DNA of 64,000 nucleotides from JBAXGW01 sp037139195 (GCA_037139195.1 JBAXGW010000001.1:1-64000), one strand, 5' to 3'; counted from the stretch's first letter, positions 9,810-20,487 are shown. A program made the numbers and translations. Notes: generated by a model from the sequence alone, not told the origin.

Positions 9810-10610
9810 ATGATTGAATGGCTTACAAGCACTAGTAATCAAAAAGTTAAAAATTTAATATTACTAGAAAAAAGCAAAGAACGTAAAGAGCAAAACACTT
9901 TTGTAGTAGAAGGTTGGCGTGAGCTTACAATTGCAGTTGGAGCTGGTTATAAATTCCATACTATTTTTGTTTGTCCTGATTTATTCGAAAAGAAACACTC
10001 GTTAGGTCTTATAGAACAAACACTTGGCAAAGAATGCAAACAGTTTTTTATAAATGATAAAATTTTTGACAAAGTAGCCTATCGCGAAAATTCAGATGGC
10101 ATTATAGCACTAGGAACTCCAATTTACAATACCTTTGAATCGCTTACCCTCACTCCTAGTCCTTTGATTATAGTTCTTGAAGCTGTTGAAAAACCTGGCA
10201 ATTTAGGAGCCGTTTTGCGTACAGCCGATGCAGCAAAAGTGGATGCCGTAATTGTTTGCGATCCTAAAACTGATTTATACAACCCTAATACAATTCGCTC
10301 AAGCATTGGTTGCGTATTTTCTAATCAAGTAATATGTTGCACATCTGATGATGCTTTAAAATGGCTTAAAAATAAAAAAATAAACATCTATTCGGCAGCA
10401 CTTCCATCCGATGATTTTTACCATACCATTGATTTCAAAAAATCATCAGCCATTGTTATGGGAACCGAATCTACAGGGTTAACTGATTTTTGGCTTGAAA
10501 ATTGCACAAAACGAATTCAAATTCCGATGTTAGGTGCAATTGATTCATTGAACGTGTCGATAGCTACTGCAATTTTAACTTTTGAAGCAAAAAGACAGCG
10601 AGGATTTTAA
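9810..10610 (+). CDS. TrmH/SpoU-family RNA 2'-O-methyltransferase
   Basis: A 266-residue SPOUT-class methylase. The N-terminal 100 residues form the substrate-binding domain (KVKNLILLEKSKERKEQNTFVVEGWREL style). The catalytic motifs follow: motif 1 EKPGNLGAVLRTADAA, motif 2 IVMGTESTGL and motif 3 IPMLGAIDSLNVSIATAI with the conserved Asn of the AdoMet-binding knot. The family transfers a methyl group to ribose 2'-OH in rRNA or tRNA; the exact target nucleotide cannot be told. It lies 60 bases after the PrkA operon but its function is unrelated. Confidence 0.93.
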   Translation: MIEWLTSTSNQKVKNLILLEKSKERKEQNTFVVEGWRELTIAVGAGYKFHTIFVCPDLFEKKHSLGLIEQTLGKECKQFFINDKIFDKVAYRENSDGIIALGTPIYNTFESLTLTPSPLIIVLEAVEKPGNLGAVLRTADAAKVDAVIVCDPKTDLYNPNTIRSSIGCVFSNQVICCTSDDALKWLKNKKINIYSAALPSDDFYHTIDFKKSSAIVMGTESTGLTDFWLENCTKRIQIPMLGAIDSLNVSIATAILTFEAKRQRGF

Positions 10611-10665
10611 AAATTGAACAATCTTTTTTAAATTTGCAAAAAAACAGCATCACAATTCAATTAAA

Positions 10666-11097
10666 ATGAAACGATTACTATTTCTTTTAGCTATACTTTT
10701 CGCTTTCGTTAGTTCTAAGGCTCAAATAACGTATAATATTTTTGATTATACTGATCTTGGATTTTTCAAACCTGATAGTACTTATGGTGGATTTAGCAGC
10801 AAAATTGGCTACTTGAAAGTTAAAGTAACGAATTATACATACGACAAGAAAACACAGCTATTATCGTTTTCAGGAAATGTAACCGATTATTTATCAGAAG
10901 AAACATTTTGTGGAATTTACGCTTTTACAGGAAAAACAGCTCGAAAAGAAAAAAAGTTATCTATAATTGATAACTTTAAAGTTGACTGCTTAGGAAATTT
11001 TATTATAACAATAAAAATTGAACCTGACCTTAAATTGTTTTTCTGGGTTGATGGTTATTCGCTTATGGAATGCGAAGTGAATAAAAAAATGCTTTAA
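10666..11097 (+). CDS. Small secreted protein of unknown function
   Basis: The 143-residue product has a clear signal peptide (MKRLLFLLAILFAFVSSKAQ, cleavage likely after the Ala-Gln region). The mature part is beta-rich with two cysteines that might form a disulfide (TFCGIYAF and VDCLGNF). I do not recognise the family. It overlaps the 3' end of the convergent rel gene by four bases. Confidence 0.7.
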   Translation: MKRLLFLLAILFAFVSSKAQITYNIFDYTDLGFFKPDSTYGGFSSKIGYLKVKVTNYTYDKKTQLLSFSGNVTDYLSEETFCGIYAFTGKTARKEKKLSIIDNFKVDCLGNFIITIKIEPDLKLFFWVDGYSLMECEVNKKML

Positions 11098-13289
11098 ATC
11101 TCCTCTATAGTTCGCTGTACTTTATTTACTCCCTTTACTCGCATTAGCTTGTGAATTAATGAATCTAATTGATTATTATTGTCAACATAAACAGTAAATA
11201 ACCCTTCAAACATATTATCTTTTGAAGAAATATTCATTCCGGCTATATTCAATTTAAAATCCTTAGAAATCACTTCTGATAAGCGATTTAGCATTCCAAA
11301 CTCATCAAAACCCGAAATTTTAATATTTGATTTATAGAATCCTTTCTTGCTATCCTTATTCCACTTTGCATCTACAATTCGGTATGGATATTTTTCTTTC
11401 ATCTGCAATGCATTTGGGCAATTTGCATGATGTATTTTCACACCAGAACTAACGGTTACAAAACCAAAAATTGGGTCGCCAAATATCGGTTTACAGCATT
11501 TAGACAACTCAAAATCGATTTTATCTGAACTGCCATCAATAATCATTTCTGCTTTTGATGGTTTTTCAATTTTCGGAATTGAGGCAACTTGAGTTTGTTC
11601 CTTTACAATATTATCATCAGTTAACAAGCTAGTTAAAAATAGTTTAACCTTATTTAAATCAATCTTTTCTTTAGCTATTAAATAATAAAAATCAACCATT
11701 GTCTTCAATTTAAAATGAAGCACTAATCGATTAATCTGCTCTTCGGAAACATTCAACTTCCAATTTTTAATTTTTCGCTGTAATATTTCTTTTCCTTCAA
11801 GCGACTCTTTTAATTTAGCTTCGTTTAAAGCATGACGTATTTTCGCTCTAGTTTGCGTTGAAAATGCTATAGACATCCAATCCTGACTTGGCGATTGGGT
11901 TTTAGCAGTTAATATATCAAGCTGGTCGCCATTTTGAAGAACATATTTAATTGGAACAACTTTGTTTTTAATTTTAGCACCTGTGCATTTCGATCCAATA
12001 TTTGTATGAATTCTATATGCAAAATCCAATACAGTTGAACCTTTGGGCATTTTAAACAAATCGCCTTTAGGCGTGAAAACAAAAACATCATTGTGATAAA
12101 GCTCCACTTTAGATGAACTAATTCTATCAAATTCATCTTCGCTAGGCTTTTCTAATAGTTCGCGAATTTCGGCTAACCATTGGTCGGTTGATCTTTCGGT
12201 TGATTTTTCTTTATATTTCCAATGGGCAGCAGTGCCTTTTTCAGCAATTTCATCCATTCTTTTAGTTCGAATTTGAACTTCAACCCATCGAGCATCAAGA
12301 CCCAAAACAGTGGTATGCAATGATTCATAACCACTTTTCTTTGAATTTGAAATCCAATCACGCAAGCGCTTTGGATTTGGCTTATAAATATTTGAAACTA
12401 CGGAATACGCATGCCAACAATCAGCCTTTTCTTTCTCTCTATCTGAATTTAAAATAATACGGATTGCAAAAAAGTCATAAACATCTTCAAATTCAACCTT
12501 TTGAGCCACCATTTTTTTCCAAATAGAATAAACAGATTTTGTTCGACCCTTGATTACAAAATCCAATCCTTCACTTTTAAGCGACTCATTAATTGGTAAC
12601 ACAAATCTGCTAATATAATCGTTTTGAGCACCTTTCGACTCTTCTACCTTGGTATTTATTGCATTATATATTTCGGGCTGCATGTATTTCATCGACATTT
12701 CTTCAAACTCGGTTTTAACGTTATACAAACCCAGTCGATGAGCAATTGGACCATACAAATCGTGAGTTTCGCTAGCTATACGAACTTGTCGCTCACGCTC
12801 TAACGAATCTAATGTTCGCATATTATGCAAACGGTCGGCTAACTTAATTAATATTATTCTAACATCAGTAGCCAGTGCGAGTAATAATTTTATAAAATTT
12901 TCGGAGTTAAATGAAATTTTTTGAGTATACAAACCAGCTATTTTTGTGATACCACTCACTATTTCAGCTACTTTTAATCCAAACTCTTTCTTTATTTCAT
13001 CTATTGTAACTAATGGATTTTTAGTTGTTTCGTGCAATAATGCCGCAACAATTGAATTTGAGGATAAGCCCATTTCATAAGCAACAATTTTTGCGACATA
13101 AAATGGATGCCAAACATACAATTCGCCCGATTTTCGGAGTGCATCACCATGAGCTTTTATAGCATAATGAAAAGCCTTTATAATATTTACCTTTTCCGAG
13201 TCGGAATAATTTAGCTCTTTATCATTAACGAATAATTCAAATTCTATATTTAAATCATCTAGTCCTTTTATTTCCAATGCTTTTCCCAT
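11094..13289 (-). CDS. Rel-family (p)ppGpp enzyme with a degenerate hydrolase site
   Basis: The 731-residue protein has the full long-RSH layout: HD region (30-190), synthetase (about 240-350), TGS (about 400-460), zinc-finger-like stretch (SKCCKPIFGD, HHANCP) and C-terminal ACT domain. The synthetase keeps YDFFAIRII, SGYESLHTTV and VEVQIRT. In the HD region the usual HD-x-x-ED is replaced by HETTKN (residues 86-91), although H61 and D152/N156 (DRLHN) remain. By comparison with the family this suggests synthesis without, or with weak, hydrolysis. It sits in an operon with the propeller and J-domain genes upstream, one base apart. Start ATG is supported by that spacing. Confidence 0.9.
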   Translation of the reverse strand: MGKALEIKGLDDLNIEFELFVNDKELNYSDSEKVNIIKAFHYAIKAHGDALRKSGELYVWHPFYVAKIVAYEMGLSSNSIVAALLHETTKNPLVTIDEIKKEFGLKVAEIVSGITKIAGLYTQKISFNSENFIKLLLALATDVRIILIKLADRLHNMRTLDSLERERQVRIASETHDLYGPIAHRLGLYNVKTEFEEMSMKYMQPEIYNAINTKVEESKGAQNDYISRFVLPINESLKSEGLDFVIKGRTKSVYSIWKKMVAQKVEFEDVYDFFAIRIILNSDREKEKADCWHAYSVVSNIYKPNPKRLRDWISNSKKSGYESLHTTVLGLDARWVEVQIRTKRMDEIAEKGTAAHWKYKEKSTERSTDQWLAEIRELLEKPSEDEFDRISSSKVELYHNDVFVFTPKGDLFKMPKGSTVLDFAYRIHTNIGSKCTGAKIKNKVVPIKYVLQNGDQLDILTAKTQSPSQDWMSIAFSTQTRAKIRHALNEAKLKESLEGKEILQRKIKNWKLNVSEEQINRLVLHFKLKTMVDFYYLIAKEKIDLNKVKLFLTSLLTDDNIVKEQTQVASIPKIEKPSKAEMIIDGSSDKIDFELSKCCKPIFGDPIFGFVTVSSGVKIHHANCPNALQMKEKYPYRIVDAKWNKDSKKGFYKSNIKISGFDEFGMLNRLSEVISKDFKLNIAGMNISSKDNMFEGLFTVYVDNNNQLDSLIHKLMRVKGVNKVQRTIEEI

Positions 13290-13290
13290 T

Positions 13291-14418
13291 TTATTTTACT
13301 CTTATTCCATACAAATATTGGCTACCAATAACTATTGTATCGTTAATCAATACAGGCGATGACCTAATTTTGTACTCTGTTTTATATTTCCAATTCAATT
13401 TCCCATCGTCAAAATTAAGACAATATAAGTAATAATCATCACAACCGAATAAAACTTTATCACCAACTATTAAAGGCGAAGAATGTATGCTTTTGCCAAT
13501 TTCTACCTTCCACTTCAATAACGACGTTTCGGCATTAATAGCATATAAAAAACCATCTTTAGCACCAAAAAACAAAACATCATTTACAACAGCTGCCGAA
13601 GAAAACACTGGGCCTAAAGTAGTATACTTCCAAATGTGCTCACCCGATTTATAATCTAGAGCATGCATTACATTATCAATACCCGAAACAAAAATTTTAT
13701 TCTTATAAACTACTGGACTAGCATGTATTGGCGATTTTAAATCAACTTTCCAAACAAGCTCGCCAGTTAAATAATTCAAGGCATAAAACGACCTATCTCT
13801 AGAACCAAAATATATTGTATCATTATACAATGCTGGCGAACATACAACCCAAGATTCTGTTTTAAATTTCCAACGAAGCGATCCATCATTTTCATTCAAA
13901 GCATACATATTCCCATCCATACCTCCAAATATAACTAGACCACTGTATATCAGCGGAGAAGAAAAAATCCAATCATCAGTTTTGAATTTCCACTTTAAAG
14001 AACCCGTTTTTGCATAAAGGCAATAAAAATAACTATCAAAACAACCAAAAAATATTGTATTAGAACTTTTTGCTGCCGAGCTTTTTATCTCACGACCTGT
14101 TGTATACCGCCATAATTCACATCCATTTTCATCAAGGCAAAACATAATGCCCGTGTCGCAGCCAAAAAATATTTTATTATCTGCAATTAAAGGAGTTGAT
14201 GTAACATTTGTTAAATCACAAAATTTAAACAACAATTCAGGATTATTGCCAATTTTATTGTGTTTTTCAAATCCTGTATGACAGTAATTACCACGAAACA
14301 TGGGTTTTTCATCATACTCTCCGTCATCCATTTCAACCGACAACTTGTTTATTATACTCACAAACGACGACACCTGTTGAATATATTTATTATTTTGTTT
14401 TTCAAGTAAACTACTCAT
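13291..14418 (-). CDS. PQQ-type beta-propeller protein without signal peptide
   Basis: The 375-residue protein consists of a 50-residue leader and seven to eight repeats of about 40 residues of the form SSPVIYxxxIFFGxxDGxxYALNxxTGxxxWKxxT. This is the PQQ/YncE/quinoprotein-like propeller fold. No signal peptide or lipobox is visible, so a cytosolic scaffold is likely; PQQ binding is not implied because the catalytic residues of quinoprotein dehydrogenases are not apparent. Its start overlaps the end of the J-domain gene by eight bases and it ends one base before rel, so the three are co-translated. Confidence 0.85.
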   Translation of the reverse strand: MSSLLEKQNNKYIQQVSSFVSIINKLSVEMDDGEYDEKPMFRGNYCHTGFEKHNKIGNNPELLFKFCDLTNVTSTPLIADNKIFFGCDTGIMFCLDENGCELWRYTTGREIKSSAAKSSNTIFFGCFDSYFYCLYAKTGSLKWKFKTDDWIFSSPLIYSGLVIFGGMDGNMYALNENDGSLRWKFKTESWVVCSPALYNDTIYFGSRDRSFYALNYLTGELVWKVDLKSPIHASPVVYKNKIFVSGIDNVMHALDYKSGEHIWKYTTLGPVFSSAAVVNDVLFFGAKDGFLYAINAETSLLKWKVEIGKSIHSSPLIVGDKVLFGCDDYYLYCLNFDDGKLNWKYKTEYKIRSSPVLINDTIVIGSQYLYGIRVK

Positions 14419-15343
14419 TCCTATCAGAGATTAATACGTCAGCTTCTAACAACTTTAATTCTTCGTTTAATATATCAAAATCTTTTTCAAATTTCATTTT
14501 AAGTTTTTTGAAATAAACTGCCCAATCATCAATGCTTTTAATTAATTTATACTCAGGAGCATCCTTTATATCTCTTATCTCACCTTCAAGCTTTTGAATT
14601 TCATACGTCAATCTTTTAATCAACTGCTCAATTTCCCCTTGTTCACCAATTTGATAATCAACTGAAAGCCATTGTTCGCTATCAAGCATACTTAATAATT
14701 CACGAACTTTATCAATATTTCCGTACACATAAGCTAAATTAAGCTCCATAAAATAAAAGCGAGCTTGCTCTTTCTTGAAACCATCTACTAAATCGGGATG
14801 GCAAAGTTTACTTGCCTTACGATACATTTTTTTTATTTCAGCAATTTCATCGTTATTTAAATGAATAACAGGCTTTTCTAATTTAGCATTATAAAGCTCT
14901 TCAAACTCTGTTTGCTCTTTAATTGCATCATCTAATTTGGAAGAAGGCACTTTTTCTGATTTAATTTTTAGAATTTTCACTCTTACGCTCAAAATAGCTT
15001 TAAGCACACCGCCTAGTATTTCGATGTTTTGATTTCGGAAATCGTTTAAATATTTTTCTAAATCAATTTTTTGAATATTTAAAACCGATAATTTAGTCTC
15101 AAGTAAGCTTTTAAAAGTTTTAAGACCAACCGTATTATGATGATAATCTTTTACTATCGCATTTTCAGAAATATATGAATTAATTAATTCAATAGCAGCT
15201 TGCCTTTGATGGTTTTCAATATTATAAATAATTTCTAAAAATACTTTATCATTAAAATTTTTCAAAGAAGCAATTTCAAGAGCTAATTCTTCTTCATTTT
15301 TAGATTCTATAAGGAATTTTATTGTTTTAAGTATTTTAAGCAT
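14411..15343 (-). CDS. J-domain-like protein with long helical regions
   Basis: The 310-residue protein is mostly helical. A J-domain-like segment spans about residues 163-215, with LYRKASKLCHPDLV-like sequence and the diagnostic HPD at 182-184. A C-terminal coiled coil covers about 230-305. J domains stimulate Hsp70 (DnaK) ATPase activity; the rest of the protein probably selects the client. It is first in a three-gene operon with the propeller protein and the Rel enzyme. The N-terminal 150 residues are unrecognised. Confidence 0.75.
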   Translation of the reverse strand: MLKILKTIKFLIESKNEEELALEIASLKNFNDKVFLEIIYNIENHQRQAAIELINSYISENAIVKDYHHNTVGLKTFKSLLETKLSVLNIQKIDLEKYLNDFRNQNIEILGGVLKAILSVRVKILKIKSEKVPSSKLDDAIKEQTEFEELYNAKLEKPVIHLNNDEIAEIKKMYRKASKLCHPDLVDGFKKEQARFYFMELNLAYVYGNIDKVRELLSMLDSEQWLSVDYQIGEQGEIEQLIKRLTYEIQKLEGEIRDIKDAPEYKLIKSIDDWAVYFKKLKMKFEKDFDILNEELKLLEADVLISDRNE

Positions 15344-15439
15344 ACAATTACTGAATTATAAAACAATATTACAAAAAAAAGCAATATTGAGAATAAAAAT
15401 CAGCAATTTTTGAAGATATAAGTGAAAAGAAAAAAAATG

Positions 15440-18400
15440 TTATTTTAGAACAATTTTTTTCGTTAATAGTTTATCCATTGTTTCAAACATAAAAACGTAC
15501 ATACCTGGAGCTAAGTTTAAATCGTTCAAATAATATTTATTTATTCCTTTTTTTGATATTGTATTTTTTGAGTATATTTTCTGTCCAGACATACTATACA
15601 TTTCAACGCTCATATTTTCATCAATAATTCCTTTATATGTTATAGCAATATTTGAGCCCTCTTTTGCTACTGATATTATTTCAAACTCCTCGACATCAAA
15701 ACAATTAAGTGCAATTGGGGGAAATACTTCGAATTTACCATCAAAATCTGTTTGAGACAAGCGATAGAAAATTGATTTAGCATTTAAATTCACTGTATTA
15801 TCTGATAACTGATACGACTGTATCGAGCTTGAATTTCCTTTTGAATTTATATTTCCAACAAAAGTCCAATTTTGCATATCGTAACTTCTTTCTACAGTGA
15901 AATAGTTATTGTTTAATTCTGAAGCTGTTTGCCAAATAAGTTCAGATGAATATTCAGTGCAACTTGCATTAAAAGAGAGCAATTCTATGGGCAAAGGAGT
16001 ATCGCTATCAACTAAGGTAAACTTACTAAACGAGGTTTGACCAGTAATGCTGACGGTATTTGCAGTAGCATCAACTGTTGAAGTCATTGATGAGACCCAA
16101 TTATTAGAAGGATAAGGAGCCGCCCATTTCCCAATTGTAATATCCGTTTCTGCTGATATTGTACCTAAAATTGAATTATCATAGTTTAACGTTAAATTAT
16201 AAGTATAACCGCTTCCTCCAGTTGGAGAAATTTGCCACCATGCATTGGAATGAGCTTTTGCAACCGAAGGCTCATTATTATTATCAAGTGGAGGATTGTC
16301 GCCTGAATAATAAATTAAATCTACCGATGAAGGATTTGAACCTGTAGCAGAAGTAAAAGTAAGTGTAGCAACATTTCTACCACCAAATGCAAATGTTTGA
16401 GGCGTATTTTGCGACCATCCTCCAGCAATTGTTATTGTATGGGGTGCACAAGTTGAACCAAAACTTTCTGTCGAAAACTCATCTGCTCCTATATCCGTTG
16501 CAATACCTAAAGTGGTACTTCTACCAGTGCTTGCAGCATAATCACCAGCCAAACTTCCCGATGTTGCGCCTGCAATACCTTTGCCTGCAATAAACCAATC
16601 AACAGTTGCACTAGAAGATTTTATTGACAAATCGCCAGTTGCATGACTAGTAAACAAATCTGATGGATTAACTTGCGAAATAGAACTACTTGCAGCACTA
16701 ATAACACTCCAGCTATTTGGATCGCGTGCAGGATCAATAGCTTTCCAAGCAGCAATTGTAAGAGCAGACCCATTATTGCCAATTTGGCTTAACGCCGATG
16801 ATGCTAAAAAATTGTAATCAGAGATATATCTTTCAGGACTTGATGCATGAGAACGAACAGCGTAATTATTAGCAGTTCCAGTTCTATTATTAATAAAAAT
16901 ATTATTATAACAGTTTGCATAAGAAGCTAATTCACGATAAAAACACGAATTAGTGTTTGGAGCTGATGCTCCTATTGTTCCATATATCAAAACACTATTA
17001 TTGTATATATTTGCAGTAGCTCCAGTTTGTATGTTTGATGTAATTCCTGTAATTGAATGATCAATTGTTCCCCCATCAAGCGATATCATGTTATTCGATA
17101 CTTCATTTGATATAATTCTGCTAGTTTGCAAGCTAATGCCATAAATACTACACGCATATGTTAATGTTTGCCCATCAATTCTGTATATTTTGTTTTTCTT
17201 AACATCACCTGTGAAAATTTCAATTGCTCTAAATCCAGAGCTCCCACCTGAATTAACGAGTTTTACATTCGCAATTAGATTTCCTTGAATCAAAATATTT
17301 CCAGCTCCATCATTAGATGCAGAATTTATACCTCTTGAACCTGAAGTGGTAGATGCAATCATAATAGAATTAGCATTTGACGCATGACCTATCGTGTTAT
17401 TTAGGATGTTTGCATTTAAAGGGTCAGAAATATAAATTCCCCAAAACACTGTAGCTGCAAGTGCACCAGTTAAACTAATATTTTGTATTATATTGTTTTC
17501 CACTAAATGTGTAGTTGTGGAATATTCATTTGTGTAAGTTTGCCAGGTTGCGAGATATATCCCATAAAAGTTACTATTTGCTGAATTAACCCATGCCGCT
17601 CCTCCACAACTGGCTGAGTGACCGCCAATATAATTATTGCTAATTGTATGGCTATAACCACCATGCATATAAATTGAGTTTTGTGTTGCCGAAGGAGGAG
17701 TACCTAAAGTTGTATAAAAACTATTTCCATCAATTAACCAGCTTCTGGCATTTTTCAAATAAACACCATAAGTTTTAAAATTATAAATATTATTATTCTG
17801 AATAGTAATATTATAGTTTTCTAATCCCTCGGTTCCTAATCCATAAATTGCATTTGTTGGCACTGTTGCACCGTCATAAACATCACAATTTGAAATAGTT
17901 ATATTATTATTTCCGTTCAAAGTAGTCGTGGTACTAAAAAGCAAAGTGCCTTCTGCTGCTGTAGCATCTACGCTATTTATTTTACAATAATTTATTGAAA
18001 TATTTGACGCTTCATTAATAAATTGAAGAGCATACCCACCAGCTCCTGAACAGGAAAGAACTAAATCTTTAGTACTTCCTGTTGCATTTACTCTTCCGTC
18101 AATAATAATATTTTTTCTTCCATCAAAATTAAATGCACCAGTAGTATTCGACGAAACCAATGACAAACCAGTACTTACAGGATAAATTGTTATTGTATAA
18201 TTACCAAGAACATTTGCTGCTGGTGGAGCATACGTTGTTGCAACTGATTCACTTGTATATAAAACTAAATTAACATTACCTGACAATCCATTAGTTGTAA
18301 TTGCAGTAAATGCAGCTGCAATATTTGCATAAGTTTTCCCCGAACCAACTGTATATGAACCACTCATCGTTCCCAATGTTGAGGACTGAGAGCCAGTCAA

Positions 18401-19417
18401 AGCTGTTGAAGCTCTTCCTTCTGTAGTTGCATATACTTTCCAATAATAAGTTGTTCCATAATTTAATCCAGAAGCAACATACGATGTTGTATTTGCAGCA
18501 ACATTTGCAACTATGCTGTATAATACTCCATCTGTAGATTTTAAAATACAAAACCCCGTTTCATTAGAAGACGCATCTGACCAATTAACGGTCATTCCTG
18601 TTGTCGATATTGCAGAAAAATTCATTCCAGTTGGGGCAGAAGGGGTTGTTGACGGTGGCAAAAAAACAAAAGACCGTCTACTGCCATCAGATGACGAATT
18701 TAAATTCGTCATATTTGATGCTGCTCCAAATGAGGTATTAGTAATAGTTGCAGTACTTGTTGTGTATGTCGGTGTTCCTGTAATCGTAGCTAACCAACCT
18801 ACGGTATTAGCTATATTACTAGAACCATGAAATGCTGATAATGTAACAGCTGAAACTTTTGTATTATACATTACACCATACCTAAACTCAATTTCACCTG
18901 TTGTTTCATATAATAAAGCCTGAAATAAACTTCCAGTGCCTGTTGTTATTGAAATTGTAATATCTTTCCACTCGACTATCAAAACTCTATTTGGAGCCAC
19001 TCCTGTAACCTTATAGTGCACTTTACCAGTAGAAGCTAGCAATTTATTGTCCCCGCTTATAGGTGCAATTACTGGTGTATTAGCTGAAAAAGTTGAAACA
19101 TTAGTTCCGCTAATTGCAGTATTCCCTAGTCTTATTTGTCCATTTGAGTTCGCACTAAATTGACTATAAACAGCTCCCATATAAACAAATTCAAATCCAA
19201 TATCTATCACCCCACTCGAACGGTCATCTGTAAGAGGAATAAACATACTTGTGGTGCCTGAACTCATATCTTCCAAGGATGCAGTTGTAGTTGTTGAAAA
19301 AACGTAATTAGCAGTTGATTGGGCTTTTAATTGCTTATTTGAAAAATGAAAAATGCATATTATTATAAAAATCAAACTAACTCTGTGAATAATTATTGTA
19401 CGTCCTAACTTTATCAT
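15440..19417 (-). CDS. Large secreted beta-helix / fibronectin III protein with T9SS sorting domain
   Basis: The 1325-residue product has a signal peptide (about residues 1-32). It then has a beta-sandwich N-terminal region, a fibronectin type III domain (about 260-350, TPSAPTGMNFSAISTTGMTVNWSD), a parallel beta-helix region (about 380-880, with many NITISNCDVYD/NNIYNF type Asn ladders), and beta domains. The C-terminal 80 residues end in a T9SS type A sorting signal (LNLAPGMYVFMFETMDKLLTKKIVLK style). It is expected to be exported by the type IX system and attached to the cell surface or released. The next gene upstream on this strand ends two bases before its start and also carries a T9SS tail. 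Confidence 0.88.
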   Translation of the reverse strand: MIKLGRTIIIHRVSLIFIIICIFHFSNKQLKAQSTANYVFSTTTTASLEDMSSGTTSMFIPLTDDRSSGVIDIGFEFVYMGAVYSQFSANSNGQIRLGNTAISGTNVSTFSANTPVIAPISGDNKLLASTGKVHYKVTGVAPNRVLIVEWKDITISITTGTGSLFQALLYETTGEIEFRYGVMYNTKVSAVTLSAFHGSSNIANTVGWLATITGTPTYTTSTATITNTSFGAASNMTNLNSSSDGSRRSFVFLPPSTTPSAPTGMNFSAISTTGMTVNWSDASSNETGFCILKSTDGVLYSIVANVAANTTSYVASGLNYGTTYYWKVYATTEGRASTALTGSQSSTLGTMSGSYTVGSGKTYANIAAAFTAITTNGLSGNVNLVLYTSESVATTYAPPAANVLGNYTITIYPVSTGLSLVSSNTTGAFNFDGRKNIIIDGRVNATGSTKDLVLSCSGAGGYALQFINEASNISINYCKINSVDATAAEGTLLFSTTTTLNGNNNITISNCDVYDGATVPTNAIYGLGTEGLENYNITIQNNNIYNFKTYGVYLKNARSWLIDGNSFYTTLGTPPSATQNSIYMHGGYSHTISNNYIGGHSASCGGAAWVNSANSNFYGIYLATWQTYTNEYSTTTHLVENNIIQNISLTGALAATVFWGIYISDPLNANILNNTIGHASNANSIMIASTTSGSRGINSASNDGAGNILIQGNLIANVKLVNSGGSSGFRAIEIFTGDVKKNKIYRIDGQTLTYACSIYGISLQTSRIISNEVSNNMISLDGGTIDHSITGITSNIQTGATANIYNNSVLIYGTIGASAPNTNSCFYRELASYANCYNNIFINNRTGTANNYAVRSHASSPERYISDYNFLASSALSQIGNNGSALTIAAWKAIDPARDPNSWSVISAASSSISQVNPSDLFTSHATGDLSIKSSSATVDWFIAGKGIAGATSGSLAGDYAASTGRSTTLGIATDIGADEFSTESFGSTCAPHTITIAGGWSQNTPQTFAFGGRNVATLTFTSATGSNPSSVDLIYYSGDNPPLDNNNEPSVAKAHSNAWWQISPTGGSGYTYNLTLNYDNSILGTISAETDITIGKWAAPYPSNNWVSSMTSTVDATANTVSITGQTSFSKFTLVDSDTPLPIELLSFNASCTEYSSELIWQTASELNNNYFTVERSYDMQNWTFVGNINSKGNSSSIQSYQLSDNTVNLNAKSIFYRLSQTDFDGKFEVFPPIALNCFDVEEFEIISVAKEGSNIAITYKGIIDENMSVEMYSMSGQKIYSKNTISKKGINKYYLNDLNLAPGMYVFMFETMDKLLTKKIVLK

Positions 19418-19419
19418 AC

Positions 19420-20487
19420 TTAGCTTATAAAAATTTTCTTTTGATACATTAAACCTTTATTTGAATGAATTGCAACAATATATACTCCTTCTTTAAAAAA
19501 TATATTATCAATTTTAAATTCTAAAGTTTTATTGTTTTTTTTCTTCAAAACACACTCTCCTAGGATATTATAAATTTCAACATAAGTCCAGCCTTCGGGC
19601 AAATTTGATATGTTTATTTCATTTTCGGTTGGATTTGAATATATAATTATATTTTCGCACAATTGCTCTAAAACACTAGAATTCAATGAATTCACATGTG
19701 CTATACTATCAATAAATACAGCTGTTTTGCTTACTGAATTAACATTTATTTGAAGCAAAGGAACAACAAATTCTTTTGCAATCCATTTATATTCTGTTAC
19801 TTGCGTATTAATTCTGTTGCCGTATTGAAATTGATTATAATACAAAGTATCTGAATTATAAACTACCGATTTCATCCTAAGCACATTAAACGCTCCATAA
19901 GGAGTAGTTAAAACACCCCAACCATCAACCTTATTAACTCTTTTCACATCTTGACCATAATAGCCATAAGTTGGAATACTCAATCCATAAGATATATTTG
20001 ATGAATCTAAATTTGAATATTCCAATGGAAATTTGTATAAAACTTCAACACTGTCATATTTTACAGGAGTTGCTACTCCATTAATTTTTGCAGCAAATCC
20101 AATTTGACCATATAGCTGTGAACTTTCTTTATAAAAATCAAATACTTCGGTTAAAGCTATTTGCGCACCTATATTTCTATCGGGCTGCCTTAAAGCTACT
20201 TTTGCTTTGTGATAATTATCTAAAAAACTATTAAATACTAAATTATATTCAATTGAAGTAGCAATTACTGACAAAAAAGTGTCAACACTTTGAGTTGATT
20301 TAACTAGTGCAGAAAAGTCCCATAAATAATCTTCACCTGTAAGCGCAGGATCAAAAGAAGGTAAAACTTTTGTACTCAACCTGAATGTATCGCCAACATT
20401 GGGCATATCATTCTGATTAACTACTATTTGACCAAAACTTAAATCGCAAAAGATAAGAATTATTAATACTAGAAAATATACTTTCAT
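19420..20487 (-). CDS. Secreted protein with T9SS type A sorting domain
   Basis: A 355-residue protein with an N-terminal signal peptide (MKVYFLVLIILIFCDLSFGQ) and a C-terminal sorting domain (IIIYSNPTENEINISNLP ... KEGVYIVAIHSNKGLMYQKKIFIS). The middle 230 residues are beta-rich and not recognised. It lies two bases upstream of the large beta-helix gene, so the two are probably co-transcribed and exported together through T9SS. Confidence 0.85.
   Translation of the reverse strand: MKVYFLVLIILIFCDLSFGQIVVNQNDMPNVGDTFRLSTKVLPSFDPALTGEDYLWDFSALVKSTQSVDTFLSVIATSIEYNLVFNSFLDNYHKAKVALRQPDRNIGAQIALTEVFDFYKESSQLYGQIGFAAKINGVATPVKYDSVEVLYKFPLEYSNLDSSNISYGLSIPTYGYYGQDVKRVNKVDGWGVLTTPYGAFNVLRMKSVVYNSDTLYYNQFQYGNRINTQVTEYKWIAKEFVVPLLQINVNSVSKTAVFIDSIAHVNSLNSSVLEQLCENIIIYSNPTENEINISNLPEGWTYVEIYNILGECVLKKKNNKTLEFKIDNIFFKEGVYIVAIHSNKGLMYQKKIFIS

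Noticed and set aside
18513..18830. 105-codon plus-strand ORF inside the beta-helix gene
   Set aside because: Antisense shadow; no ribosome site and no known fold.
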